Below, piece after piece: positions 23,096-34,815 of a stretch of 64,000 nucleotides of DNA. The stretch comes from Thalassia testudinum (Eukaryota; Streptophyta; Magnoliopsida; Alismatales; Hydrocharitaceae), in contig JAZHRO010000012.1 of the NCBI GenBank assembly GCA_037157565.1, positions 6,412,501 to 6,476,500 of the forward strand. Reading direction: 5' to 3'. Below the pieces are notes generated by a model. It saw only the letters and a list, made by a program, of their open reading frames with translations. It did no database searches and had not been told where the DNA came from. Numbering within the stretch: position 1 is the stretch's first letter; each line of letters begins with the position of its first letter. A program made the position numbers and the translations under genes.

Positions 23096-23546
23096 AGCAA
23101 CCTCTTCCGAGTAACTGAAAGCGGGTGAAGGCCACTTAACTCCCCAAACATAAATGTTCCCCCCACTACAATATAGCCAAACGAACATCTGGGAGCATCA
23201 CCTACCGCAGAGTTTTGGCCATTCTCACAACTCTCTCAGTAGTTCACACTAGCTAGAGAGTGGGGGCATATGATGAAGGGAAAAATTGCCCTCGAATCCA
23301 AACCTCCGCACCTGACCCAGCAAAGGATCTGGCTACTCAGACAAGGAGTATACAGGCGAAACTGGGACTCCATCTTGCCTGATACCAACTGAATCCTGGA
23401 CAACACCAGCCTGGTCTGCCAAAAGATCCTGCACAGCAAGGGCAGAATATACGAAATGATGGGCCTGACCACCTGCACCCGAACAGCTACCACGTAGCCT
23501 AACAAATAAGGGTACTAGAGCCTGTCAATGAGAGTTATCCCCTTGT

Positions 23547-23554
23547 TATAAATA
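23547..23554 (+). promoter_or_regulatory. TATA box of T2 LTR
   Basis: TATAAATAGGGAGG on the plus strand, matching the minus-strand TATAAATA at 6693-6700 of T1. Confidence 0.6.
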
Positions 23555-23780
23555 GGGAGGGAGCCCTCTGAGAGAAGGGGACTCCTCCCTGGGAAAGGGA
23601 GTGAGATCATGTAATATGTATCCCCAAAATTCTAGTGCATAGTTGGGAGCATCGTCCACCCCTCAAACATACACCCCTTGCAGTGGAATTGGGTTACCAA
23701 ACCCCTATTTGCCCTTGTGTTTGCTTGGTGATGGTTGATCTCTCCCTCTAAGCGACGGATGCCAATGTCTAAGTAGCGCC

Positions 23781-25230
23781 TGATAACACTGCATCTGGGG
23801 GTGATAATTCTGTTAAATAGGATCCATCTTAAGAATAAAAGGAACAGATAACACAACATAAGTAGAATGGGAGCATTGCATGCATCATATGTCAAGATTG
23901 CTTATAAAATAGAATTAATGGTCATTTGTATGAGCACTTGTCAAAGCAGGCCTCAGATGAGCAATCGGACCACACAGATGGATTCAGAACGATGAACGAA
24001 GTCCAACAGACTTGAAATTGGCCAAATCCGACATCTGGAGCTCCCACAATGGGCCCAAGAAGTTCTGACCTTTGATCTAATGATCAACAGCCATGGGGCC
24101 GCCACGTGTCAGCCTCACCGCGCCCGCATCCGCTTCTTCCACCAAAGGACGCATCCCGGCCGTTGATTCTCCATCGCACGGCTCCGCAGCGCCCCCACAC
24201 CCACACGCCTCACCTCCTCCGTGCGACAATCCAGCCCAGTAGCGCAGCGGGCTGCGCGCTGTCCACGAAAGGCAGCGGCGGGCGTTCGAGACCCCGCGCG
24301 CTGCCTAATTCGCTATTCGAGGGGGCGTGGCCGATTAAGGCCGTAGATCCGCATGCGAACGGTGACGATCACGCCACATGACGCATCCTCAGGCGGCAAT
24401 CAGCCACGCGCGCGCACATGCCGGTCGACGACGCCCACGTGCACGCACACGCAAGGCGCGATCCGAGCACGCCCGTGCGAAGACCTCAGCTGTCCGATCT
24501 TTGATCGGACGACTCTCATGCCACACCCACGGAGCGAGCGTGAGGAAGAAAGGCTGCGAGCGAGCGACCGACAGGCTGGGGGCTTCACCGACGTTTTGGG
24601 AAGGGGTTTAGTGACGTCCCGGACGTCGCTAAAACCCCTTCTTCATTTGAAAAGCCCTTCTCCCTATTTAAACCCTTTCCAGCCACTTATTCAAGGCATT
24701 CACTCCACTTGCAACTACTCTACCCCTCTCTTAGCTACCTTTAGGCCCTTTTGTAATCGCTGAGGCGATGAGCCACCGACGGAGCCTTCTCCACCACTGT
24801 GGCTGCCTCACCGCCGACGGAGCCTTCTCCACCGCCGTGGCTGCCTCGCCGCCCTCCCTCTTTTTCTCTTTCTTCCTTTCTTTTAAGATTTACTTTACTT
24901 ATGTTTAAGCATGTATCTAATGTTCTAATTTATGAACTAAAGCTGCATGATTAATGAAGTTGTTTTCCATTCAGTTTCCTACTCTATTTCCTATTCAAGT
25001 TGCATGTCAAGAATGAAACGATTCTAACCCTAATCTCTCTCTCTTTTCACCCGCGCCTTTTCACAAGCAAAACCCCACGATTTTCGTGACACTAAGTGAC
25101 AAGAAAAATTCAATTTTCACGCCTCCCTGAGACCGACACTCGGACTCACATCCGTTTCTTTACTTTAAAACCGGCGTGCAAGTGCAAACTATAACGACAC
25201 TTCTAAACACACACGCACGAAAGCACGTCA
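23781..25230 (+). repeat. 5' LTR of Athila-A
   Basis: 1450 bp, TGATAACACTG to CACGTCA. It contains GATC-centred dyads, a tRNA-like module at 24240-24294, TATTTAAA at 24665-24672 as the likely TATA box, then CT-rich leader. The block CTCCCTGAGACCGACACTCGG lies about 110 bp before the end. Confidence 0.95.
24240..24294 (+). other. tRNA-like module in Athila-A 5' LTR
   Basis: The A-box-like TAGCGCAGCGG starts at 24240 and the B-box-like GTTCGAGACCC at 24284, 44 nt apart. The 3' LTR copy keeps both (33856 TAGTGCAGCGG and 33900 GTTCGAGACCC). The A box starts 459 bp from the LTR start. Confidence 0.6.
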
Positions 25231-25235
25231 GTTTT

Positions 25236-25253
25236 TGACGCCGTTGCCGGGGA
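25236..25253 (+). promoter_or_regulatory. Primer-binding site, tRNA-Asp
   Basis: TGACGCCGTTGCCGGGGA differs at one base from TGGCGCCGTTGCCGGGGA, the complement of the plant tRNA-Asp 3' end. It begins 5 bases after the LTR. Confidence 0.9.
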
Positions 25254-26437
25254 GGCAATGGATTTGTTTTGTCACTTCCATTTCACATCCATTCTCACAT
25301 CGTCTAACGCTCTATCTCCTTTCACTTGATGGTTGCAGGAATTCAGCGCTTGGACGGCGAAGCAGCGCAACCCATAACGGTAACAAGGGAGTAGGCGCAA
25401 CAAGGACCGGTAGTGAGTAGTTCTTCACTCATGACTGTTTGCTTGCTTGAAAAACTAAAAAAATTGTAAAATTGAAAAAAAATTGGCGTGGTGTATGATT
25501 ACCTGACCCACATCCTTAGCACATCACCCAGTAAAAAAAATGTACACTATAACATTCTGAATAAATTCTTGGAGTATTCTTTTCTCTTTTGAGTGGTGTT
25601 TGCGAAGCCACCGTGAATTGACTTGGGCCGCACCACTCAACCCTAAAAATGACTCATCTAATAGAAGCTGCATGATCATTAGGATGAGTACATTAGGGTT
25701 CTAGAGCCTCTATACAATAAAAGGAAATCTACTTTCACCAAATTGTGTGCAAAACTTGACGTGCCCACTGAAACTTGTTTGAAAACATTAAGACACATCA
25801 ACCCTAAAAGACACTAAAGTAAGGATGAAATACTAAAAGACACCACATCTTGAAAAAAAATCCTTACTTGAAAACCATGCTTTGATAAAAGCACACACTT
25901 TGAAAGTGGAAAATTAAGAGGTACCACCCCAATCAACGCCTCATCACATAACCCTAGCACAAGCACTATCCTAGCCCTTTTAAAATTGAGTAGACGTGCC
26001 CTAGGCAGAACTGAGTTAAGTCTCAAGAGGCAAGATTTTGTTCACTGGGCACTTGGCTTTCATTCCCTCGGTAGAATTTGGTGACTAGGCTGTGGAGCAG
26101 AGTCAAACGACCGCGGTTGTAGGGTCTAAGGAACCGATGGCGCAAGCCAAAGGAAGAACCTTCCCTGCAATCCCCTCGTAATCAACCTGGCCAGATTAGC
26201 CTTGGGAAGGGGAGTCCAGTGCTTACGTACTTAATCACCCTTTTTGAGATTTCTAGGTCTCATAAGGAAATACACCATAAGGACTAGGCTTGTTTACTTG
26301 ATTGAACACACTTCTCGCATCTGTCGCTCCCCGCATCCCCTCCTGTTCTTCTCTAGTGTATGCACGAGAGACGCTCACTACATCCCGAGTTGTTTATTTT
26401 GGGACGGGAATCCAGGCGACTTGATTCTGCTAGAAAC
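25254..26437 (+). other. Untranslated leader of Athila-A
   Basis: About 1.2 kb between primer site and gag without an ORF. It aligns by eye along its length with the Athila-B leader (46855-48036), including blocks around 26050-26210 with GACCGCGGTTGT and AACCTTCCCTGCAATCCCC. Such conservation without coding suggests cis functions (packaging or dimerisation). Confidence 0.7.
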
Positions 26438-28287
26438 ATGGTTGAACCTAGGGTAGATGAGGTTGAGGACCAACCCCCACCAGACACAATGGCCATTATC
26501 CAAGCCTAGATTAATGCAAACCACCGGCTTCAGCAACAACAGATCCATACCATCATGCAAGCCATACATCGGTTATAGAACCCACAAGGGCAACCACCAC
26601 CACCTTTCCAAGGCCCACAAGGGCAACCGCCACTTGATGTACCACCATTTCAGGATCAACCAAGGCCCCTCCGCGATTTCTACAATCCTTCTGCTATTAG
26701 AGTCGAGCCACACCTTAGGATCCCTGAAGGGGGAGATGATTTTGAGCTAAAACCAAATGTCCTAAGTTTGATACAAAGACACTTCCATGGAAGCTCAAAT
26801 GAGGACCCCTTCCAGCACCTAGAGGATCTTGACTGAATAGTACGAACTATGAAACCTAGGAACATTAGCCTTGACATTGTTCTAATTAAGATGTTCCCCT
26901 TCTCGTTAAGAGACAAGGCTTCTCACTGTCTTAGAACCCTAGGTAGACCCATCACCACTTGGGAAGAACTGAGGCATGCATTTCTAAAGAAATTCTTCCC
27001 CATAGGAAAGACCAATGCCCTCAGAAGAGCTATTACTACCTTTACACTCCAGGGTGGGGAACAGTTTCATGAGGCGTGGGAAAGATTTAATGAACTCTTG
27101 AGGAAATGCCCACACCACAATGTACCAAGGTGGCAATTGGCCTAGATTTTCTACCACGATCTGGATAGCAACCTACGGAACTTCGTCGATGCCTTATGCA
27201 GGGGGAACTTCCTAAACAAGGACGAGGAGAGCACATTTGAGCTCTTTGAGTCCATGAGCGAAAATTCGCTCAACAATGCCTCCATGACTCAGTTTAATAG
27301 ATCCAGTCAACCTCGTGGTGGGATTTATGAGGTACAAGCAAATTCTGGAATGGTTGACATGGACATCATTGCCAAGAAACTAGATCAAGTGGAATTGGTG
27401 GACAAAAAGATTGACGAGCTACTCAACCAGATCAGGAACCCGTTACAGACCTTCTCCCTAGCAAAAGGAGCACATAATGTTGACCTGGTCCAGCCCTTAA
27501 GCCAACTGAACCTGGAACAACCCCTGACCACGTTCTAGGGAGGAACCTTTGCTCCATCAACCCTTGATTACTCTCTTCCCTCCCCATCGACATCTGCTAT
27601 CCTTGAAGAAGTGCAAGCTGTCCAAGGTTATGCTAAACCTGACCCTTTCTCCAACACTTACAACACTGGCTGGCGTAATCACCCCAACTTTGGTTAGACG
27701 AACCAGAAACCATCGCAATTCCAAAACCAGCCCAGGCCAAATCAACAGCCAAACTTGCCCCCTATCAGCAAGGACCACCAGTTAGACCCCCATATAATCA
27801 AAATAGGGCAGCCCCTCCCCCACAAAACCAAATGGACACCCTAATAAAGATGATGGCTGAAATGAACCAGAAACATCAGGAGGAAATGACCTTAGTAAAG
27901 GGACAGTTAAGACAACTCTTAAACTGTAAACAACAAGGATCCCTACCTTCCCAGCCACAACCGAACCTGCAAAACATAATTAACAGAGGCCCCAATTCGC
28001 AAGAGTTCCAAGGCAATCCCGGGCAGGCTCACATGGTCCAGCCAGCCCCACAAACACCCCCTGGGTTTGGTGCTTCTTCGTCCTCGTATTCTCAAGGATC
28101 ATCCCATGGTCCCAATGCCTCTGCGAATGCGGTGACCTTGAGAAGCAACACCAAAACCTAGGATCCCAAATGGCCGACTCTCCCCGAGACTTCACCCGCT
28201 GAAATACCCGGCTCAGAAGAGGCACCAAAAAAACCCAAGGACCTAGAAATAGATCCAATTCATGTTCAAACACCCTACCCTGAGGCC
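26438..28287 (+). pseudogene. Athila-A gag
   Basis: ATG at 26438 opens the same reading as in Athila-B. The capsid part (about 26700-27250) has MFPFSLRDKASHCLRTLGRP, FLKKFFPIGKTNALRRAI and FHEAWERFNELLRKCPHH, then a Gln/Pro/Asn-rich region. In-frame stops include 26507, 26832 region, 27143, 27536 region, 27695 region and 28159; most are C-to-T or G-to-A changes relative to Athila-B. The frame shifts once between 27540 and 27830, near 27761, where one C of a run is missing. The TAG at 27143 is shared with Athila-B. Confidence 0.9.
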
Positions 28288-30630
28288 TTGGAGACAATCA
28301 AGAAGAAGAAAAATGTTGTGGAAACTGAGGAGCTTTTGGAGATTTTTAAGCAGATACAGATTAATATTCCACTCCTCAAAGTCGTTAAGTGCATCCCGGC
28401 TTACGCTAAGTTTTTAAAGGATGCTTGTACACCCAAACGTAAGCCAAGACCTCAAGCACCTACGAAGGTTGTGCTCTCCGAACAAGCAAGTTCCGTAATA
28501 TCAAGAAACCTTCCACTCAAGCGAACTGACCCAGGAGCACCCCTGATTTCCTGCAATATCGGGGACATGACATTTGATAGAGCGCTCCTAGACTTAGGTG
28601 CTTCTATCAATCTAATTCCAACAACCCTGTACCGCCAATTTGATTTCGGAGAGTTGACACCCACACCTGTCACCATCCAGCTGGCTGATAGATCAGTGAA
28701 GACCCCGAAGGGGGTTGTCGAGGACGTAACTGTACGGGTCAAGGACTTCTATTTCCCGGTCCACTTCTTGGTGCTCAACACGGAAGTCCCTGAAAAATTA
28801 CAGAACGCACCCATAATCTTAGGCAGACCTTTCTTAGCTACGGCTAAGGCAAACATTGATTGTGACACCGGATGTATGGAAATCACCTTCAGAGATAAGA
28901 AAATGCAATTGGATATCTTCCGGGTGACAAAGTCTTTTGATTGCGATTGTGTTGAGGAACATGACCCCGTGGAAACTCTAGTCGAGGAATGCCTCACCCT
29001 TAATTCTGTCTTAGACCACCAAACCTGTAATGATTGTTCTTACCCGTCACTACTCGTGGACCTCTATAAGGCTGATTACCATCACACAACACCATTTGAG
29101 GAGATCGATGTTGATCAACTCCCGCCCTTTCCTTTTCCGTCAACCATTGTTCCACCCGCACCTGAACTTAAGCCACTACCTGAGAATCTCAAGTATATCT
29201 TCCTGGGACCTAACCAGACCTTCCCTGTGATTATTAATTCTCATCTAACCAAGGATCAGGAACTCAAGTTGACCGTGACCCTTTCAGAACATCGGACCGC
29301 CATTGGTTGGACCATTTCTGACTGGAGAGGAGTTAGCCCCACCTATTGCACCCATAAGATTTACCTAGAAGACGGGGCACGACCCTCCCGCCAGATGCAG
29401 AGACGTCTAAACCCAAACATGCAGGAAGTCGTTAAGAAAGAAATTATCAAGTGGCTTGACGCTGACATCATCTATCCTATCTCCGATAGCCCCTTGGTGA
29501 GCCCCACTCAAGTGGTTCCAAAGAAAGTTGGGCTCACCGTTGTCACCAATGATCATGGCTAATCCATCCCTACCCGCACCACCACTGCATGGCGGCTATG
29601 TATTGATTATAGGAAGCTCAATGAAGCCACTAAGAAGGATCATTTCCCCTTGCCATTCATTGACCAGATCCTTGAAAGATTGGTAGGGCAAAAGTATTTT
29701 TGCTTCCTGGATGGATATTCAGGATATAACCAAGTCGCAATTGCTCCGGAAGATCAAGAAAAGACCACATCCACTTGCCCGTACGGCACGTTTGCATTCC
29801 GTCGAATGTCGTTCGGGTTATGCAACGTTCCTGCTACCTTCCAGCATTGCATGCTAGCCATTTTTTCAGAAATGGTGGGTGAATATCTAGAGGTCTTTGT
29901 GGATGATTTCTCTATATTTAGGAATTCATTCGACCATTATTTGAGTAACTTGGAGAAAATTCTAAAATGATGTATTGAGGTTAATCTGGTGTTAAGTTGG
30001 GAAAAGAGCCATTTTATGGTTCAAGAAGGAATCATCCTTGGTTACATCGTATCACATAGGGGCATCGAGGTAGATCGAGCTAAGGTTGATTTGATTTCCA
30101 AACTTCCTCCACCTAGCTCGGTCCGACAGATTCGCTCATTTCTGGGACACGTTGGCTTCTACCGAAGGTTCATTAAATACTTTTCCAAGCTTTCCAAACC
30201 CTTAACCGACCTTCTAGCCAACGATGCCATATTCCACATGTCTTCTGATTGCATCCAGGCTTATCACACCCTCCAGGACTTAGTCTCTACAACACCTATT
30301 CTTCAGCCCCTGGATTGGTCCCAGAACTTTAAGATTATGTGTGATACATCAGATTTTGCCATAGGCACTGTCCTGGGACAAAGGCAAGATAAGAAGCCTG
30401 TGGTGATCTACTACGCGAGCAAAATGCTAGACGAGGCCCAACGAAATTATACGGTCACAGAGAAAAAATTGCTCGCTGTAGTCTTTGGACTTGAGAAGTT
30501 CCGATCGTACTTGCTGGGATCCCATGTGACCATTTATACTGACCATTCAGCCATCCGGCACCTGTTGACCAAGAAGGACACAAAGCCCAGGCTCATCAGA
30601 TGGATCTTGCTCTTGCAGTAATTTGACCTG
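28288..30630 (+). pseudogene. Athila-A protease, reverse transcriptase and RNase H
   Basis: The longest open piece is 28288-29562 (424 codons). Protease has LLDLGASINLIP at about 28585-28620. RT shows CIDYRKLNEATKKDHFPLPF, FLDGYSGYNQV and the catalytic EVFVDDFSIF near 29890-29920. RNase H shows [24 protein letters not shown] and [12 protein letters not shown]. In the second of these the catalytic Glu of TEKELL in Athila-B is Lys, so RNase H would be inactive. Stops occur at 29560 (TAA), 29968 (TGA) and 30619 (TAA), all in one frame. The product would be part of the Gag-Pol polyprotein in virus-like particles. Confidence 0.92.
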
Positions 30631-32052
30631 GAAATCCGCGATAAGGCTGAATCGAAGAATGTGGTGGCTGACCACTTGTCTAGACTTCATCCAGACCACA
30701 TTGGACCCTCCCTACCTCTATCTGACGCCTTCCATGATGAACACATTCTAGCTGTGCAAGACAAGAGACTGCCGTGATATGCTGACTACGTCAACTACCT
30801 AGTTGTAGGACAAACCCCGCACAGCTGGTCCAGACAGCAACGGGACAGGTTCTTGGCTGAGGCAAAGCACTATTTCTGGGATGATCCCATGTTATTTCAC
30901 CTCTGTGCTGACCAGATCATCAGGAGGTGTATCCCCAAGAACGAAGTTCAGAGTGTGCTTTCCTTCTGTCATGACCAGGCTTGTGGTGGCCACTTCTCTG
31001 AAAAGAAAACGGCTGCAAAGGTTCTATAGTCTGGATTTTACTGGCCCTCCCTATTTAAGGATGCACACAACTTTGCCAAGACTTGCTTACGCTGCCAAAC
31101 ATTGGGGACCATGACCAAGAAAGATATGATGCCCCTCCAGCCCATTTTGATTGTCGAAATCTTCGATGTTTGGGGTATCAATTTTATGGGCCCCTTTCCA
31201 CCATCCAACGGCTTTGAGTACATCCTAGTCTCAGTAGACTTTGTTTCTAAATTGATTGAAGCCGTCACCACCCACCAATGCGATCATAGGACTGTCATGG
31301 ACTTTGTCAAACAGAACATCTTTTCCCGATTTGGAATACCAAAGGCCATGATCAGTGATGGTGGAAGTCATTTTATCCACTCCCAATTCCGTGCCCTACT
31401 TAGAAAATACAGGGTTAACCACCGCATTGCTACCCCGTATCATCCGCAAACAAATGGGCAGATCGAGGTCTCAAATAGACAAATCAAGAACATTTTACAG
31501 AAGACTGTGAGACTTGACAGGAAAGACTGGTCCACATGACTAGATGATGCCCTGTGGGCATACAGGACCGCTTTCAAGATCCCGATAGGCATGTCGCCTT
31601 ATCGCCTGGTCTTTGGCAAAGCCTGCCATCTTCCTGTCGAATTGGAACATCAGGCTTACTGGGCTATCAAGCAATGTAACATAGATTCCCAGTTAGCCAG
31701 TGCGCAGAGGGCGCTCCAATTATCTGAGCTCGAAGAAATTCGTCGGGATGCTTTTGAGAATAGTCGACTGTATAAGGAGAAAATGAAAGCCGTCCATGAC
31801 CGACTCATTCATAAAAAGACCTTTGAGCCTAACCAGCAAGTCTGGATGTTTGATGCCTGCCTAAAACTCTTTCCGGGGAAACTCTGGTCCAAATGGACAG
31901 GACCATTTCGGGTGGTTAAGCCTTACTCTAATGGGGCGGTTGAAATCATTGATCCAAATACTGGGCACACTTTTACAATTAATGGTCAAAGATTGAAACA
32001 CTTCATTGCCCAGGTTCCCCCAAAGGAGAGTGTCACCCTCATTGAGGGATGA
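30631..32052 (+). pseudogene. Athila-A integrase
   Basis: Zinc finger with [12 protein letters not shown] and CLRCQTLG; core with [22 protein letters not shown] and [17 protein letters not shown]-terminal part from about 31590 to the stop at 32050-32052. The first catalytic Asp (GIDF in Athila-B) is Asn here, so the enzyme would be inactive. Stops at 30776 region (TGA), 31027 region (TAG) and 31537 (TGA); each is a C-to-T or G-to-A change relative to Athila-B. Confidence 0.92.
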
Positions 32053-33396
32053 CATGAAGCACCGCCCAGCTGGAGGCGTTAAACTCAGCACTTCCTGGCA
32101 GGTAACCCAAAGGATTCAGACTGATCCAGTATTTTACGTCACTCAGGTACTATCTTTTTGAACCCCTGTGCATCCATGTATTTGCCAATGAGGATATTGT
32201 CCAACTTAAGCATGGGGGGTGGTAAATTGCACGATTTTGAGCTCATTTAATCAGTCTGAATAAAATAAATTAAAAAAAAAATTGAATTTAGGAAGAAACT
32301 TAGGCATTAGAAACTTGTCAATAGTGGAAAATAATACAAAAGGAACTTAAACACTTAGACTTTTCAGGCCTTCAGGCTTAATCAGCTCCGGTGTCCGTTA
32401 AAATATGGATTTAGCTTTGAATCCTTGCGACCTTAAGCTATTCTAATCCACCTACTAAATAAGGTGATAAGTATATGACTTATTAACTCACCCTCTAACT
32501 CAGAAGAACTTTGAGTCTAAGCATTTGCACACATTTTTGCACAGACTCACTCCTCGGAGATTTTGACAGAAATTGGGTAGCTAATGAACTCTCTAGGGTG
32601 GTATGGCTGGCAAGTTATCGTGGGTAACAACCCATTGGCAGGTTTTCCAGAGCCCAGCCACGGGACCACTTATTCTTCATTGCCTCTAGGTACATTTGAG
32701 ATCAGGGAAGCCACCTACAAAAAAAAAAGAGGAGAAGAAAATAAAATAAACCACACTTCACCGCATGAGTATGGCTGGCAAGTGATCGTGGGTAACAGCC
32801 CATTGGTCGGTTGTCCAGAGCCCAGCTCAGTAATTACACAAAAAGAACCAAAACACTTAAGGAAGAAGTAGGGAAGTAGTACAAGCCGGGGATATATACA
32901 CTGGAAAAATCCTTGTGTTGACCCCAATTAAAATAAACGTAGGAAGAAAGCTACCAATTGAACAAATACACCTTCAGGCAAAATACTTCCTCTTTCGGTC
33001 ACCTAGGGGCGTAGAAACCCGAAGTCTGTCTGAATTACCGTTGAGTGAGTCTATCACGATCTTCACACCAAGATACTTAGCACTTAGGGTTTTAACCGAG
33101 TTTTGGGTGGGTTGGGTAGCCGTAAAAAGTTACCAACCCACTCTGAATTCCAAAAAAAATCTCAAAAAAAAAATATATATACATATTTATATTTACATAC
33201 ATTCAAGCAAGGATTCAAGCGATTCGTATTTTGGCAAACACCCGGGCACTGCTTAGTCTTTGTAGATTAAGATCTTGGTATATTTCCTCCTATTGACAAG
33301 TGACGAAGTGCCTAAGCAATTACTTCTTAAATTCTGACAGAAAATAAAGGTTAGAATAAACCTTGCTAGGGACTAGAAGGAGTAAGCATGGGGGTA
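32053..33396 (+). other. 3' non-coding region of Athila-A with direct repeats and two polypurine tracts
   Basis: No envelope-like ORF. A purine tract AAGCATGGGGGG at 32207 follows pol closely, and AAGCATGGGGGTA at 33384-33396 abuts the 3' LTR and is the likely plus-strand primer. Two 56-bp direct repeats (32602-32657 and 32770-32825) both begin TATGGCTGGCAAGT. The same tracts and repeats are in Athila-B. Confidence 0.8.
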
Positions 33397-34815
33397 TGAT
33401 AACACTGCATCTGGGAGTGATAATTCTGCTAAATAGGGCCCAACCTAAGAATAAAAGGCACAGATGACACAACATAAGTAGAATGGGAGCATTGCATGCA
33501 TCATATGTCAAAATTGCTTATAAAATAGTATTAATGGCCATTTGTATGAGCACTTGTCAAAGTAGGCCTCAGATGAACAATCGGACCGCACGGATGGATT
33601 CAGAACGAATAACGGAGTCCAGCGGACTTGAAATCGGCCAAATCCGACATCCGGAGCTCCTACAATGGGCCCAAGAAGTTCTGACCGTTGATCTAATGAT
33701 CAACAGCCATGGGGCCGCCACGTGTCAGCCTCACCACGCCCGCATCTGCTTCTTCCACCAAAGGACACATCCCGACCATTGATTCTCCATCTCACGGCTC
33801 CGTAGCGCCCCCACGCACATGCGCCTCGCCTCCTCCATGCAACAATCCAGCCCGGTAGTGCAGCGGGCTGCACGCTGTCCACGAAAGGCAGTGGCGGGCG
33901 TTCGAGACCCCGCGCGCTGCCTAATTCGCTATTCGAGAGGGCACAGCCGATTAAGGCTGTAGATCCACATGCGAACAATGACAATCGTGCCATGTGGCGC
34001 GTCCTCAAGCGGCGATTAGCCACGCGTGCACACACGTCGGTCGACAACGCCCGTGCGCACGCGCACTCAAGGTGCAATCCGAGCACGCCCGTGCGAAGAC
34101 CTCAGCCGTTCGATCTTTGATCGGACGGCTCTTATGCCAAGCCTACAGATCGAGCGCGAGGAAGAACGGCTGAGGGCGAGTGACCAGTGGGTTGGGGGCT
34201 TCACCGACGTTTTGGGAAGGGTTTTAACGACGTCCCGAACGTCGCTAAAATCCCTTCTTCATTTGGAAAGCCCTTCTCCCTATTTAAACCCCTTCCAACC
34301 ACTCATTCAAGGCATTCACTCCACTTGCAACTACTCTACCCCTCTCTTAGCTACCTTTAGGCCCTTTTGTAATCGTCGGAGACGATGAGCCGCCGACGGA
34401 GCCTTTTCCACCACCGTGGCTGCCTTGCCGCCCTCCCTCTCTCTCTCTTTCTTCCTTTCTTTTAAGCTTTATTTTACTTATGTTTAAGCATGTATCTAAT
34501 GTTGTAATTTATGAACTAAAGCTGCATGATTAATGAAGTTGTTTTCCATTCAGTTGCCTACTCTATTTCCTATTCAAGTTGCATGTCAAGAATGAAACGA
34601 TTCTAACCCTAATCTCTCTCTCTCTCGCTTTTCACCCACATATTTTCGCAAGCAAAACTCCACGATTTTCGTGACAATAAGTGATAAGAAAAATCCGATT
34701 TTCACGCCTCCCTGAGACCGACACTCGGACTCACACCCGTTTCTTTACTTTAAAATCGGCGTGCAAGTGCAAACTATAACGACACTTCTAAACACACATA
34801 CACGAAAGCATGTCA
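33397..34815 (+). repeat. 3' LTR of Athila-A
   Basis: 1419 bp, TGATAACACTG to CATGTCA. Same order as the 5' LTR, with TATTTAAA at 34281-34288 and the tRNA-like module at 33856-33910. Confidence 0.95.

Larger units (their letters stand above)
22412..23780 (+). repeat. 3' LTR of Tat element T2, interrupted by Athila-A
   Basis: It is similar to the minus strand of 6404-7640, so it is an LTR in plus orientation. In order it holds a U3 minisatellite, TATAAATA at 23547, and a leader with CTAGTGCATAGTTGGGAGC. The LTR continues beyond Athila-A at 34816. Its 5' and 3' ends were not fixed. A 17-bp direct duplication (22549-22565 and 22581-22597) lies near its start. Confidence 0.55.
23781..34815 (+). 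mobile_element. Athila-A, complete LTR retrotransposon (11,035 bp)
   Basis: It has two LTRs (23781-25230 and 33397-34815), a tRNA-Asp primer site, a long leader, gag, protease, RT, RNase H and integrase in one order, a 3' non-coding region and a polypurine tract. The TSD is GCGCC (23776-23780) against GTGCC (34816-34820), one C-to-T difference at a CpG. It is inserted in the T2 LTR. Lineage: gag, the DLGAS protease motif and the tRNA-Asp primer site all fit Athila. No envelope-like ORF was seen. It is a close relative of Athila-B but far more mutated. Confidence 0.95.

Noticed and set aside
22412..23780. 5' LTR of T1
   Set aside because: Its orientation is opposite to what a minus-strand element needs; it matches the reverse strand of the T1 3' LTR, so it belongs to another element.
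24240..24294. Functional tRNA gene
   Set aside because: Only the A and B boxes and their spacing are convincing; I could not draw stems or an anticodon, so it is listed as tRNA-like.
32584..32871. 95-codon ORF with repeated GWQVIVGN
   Set aside because: The peptide repeat is a translation of the 56-bp DNA repeats; in Athila-B the frame is not kept, so coding is unlikely.
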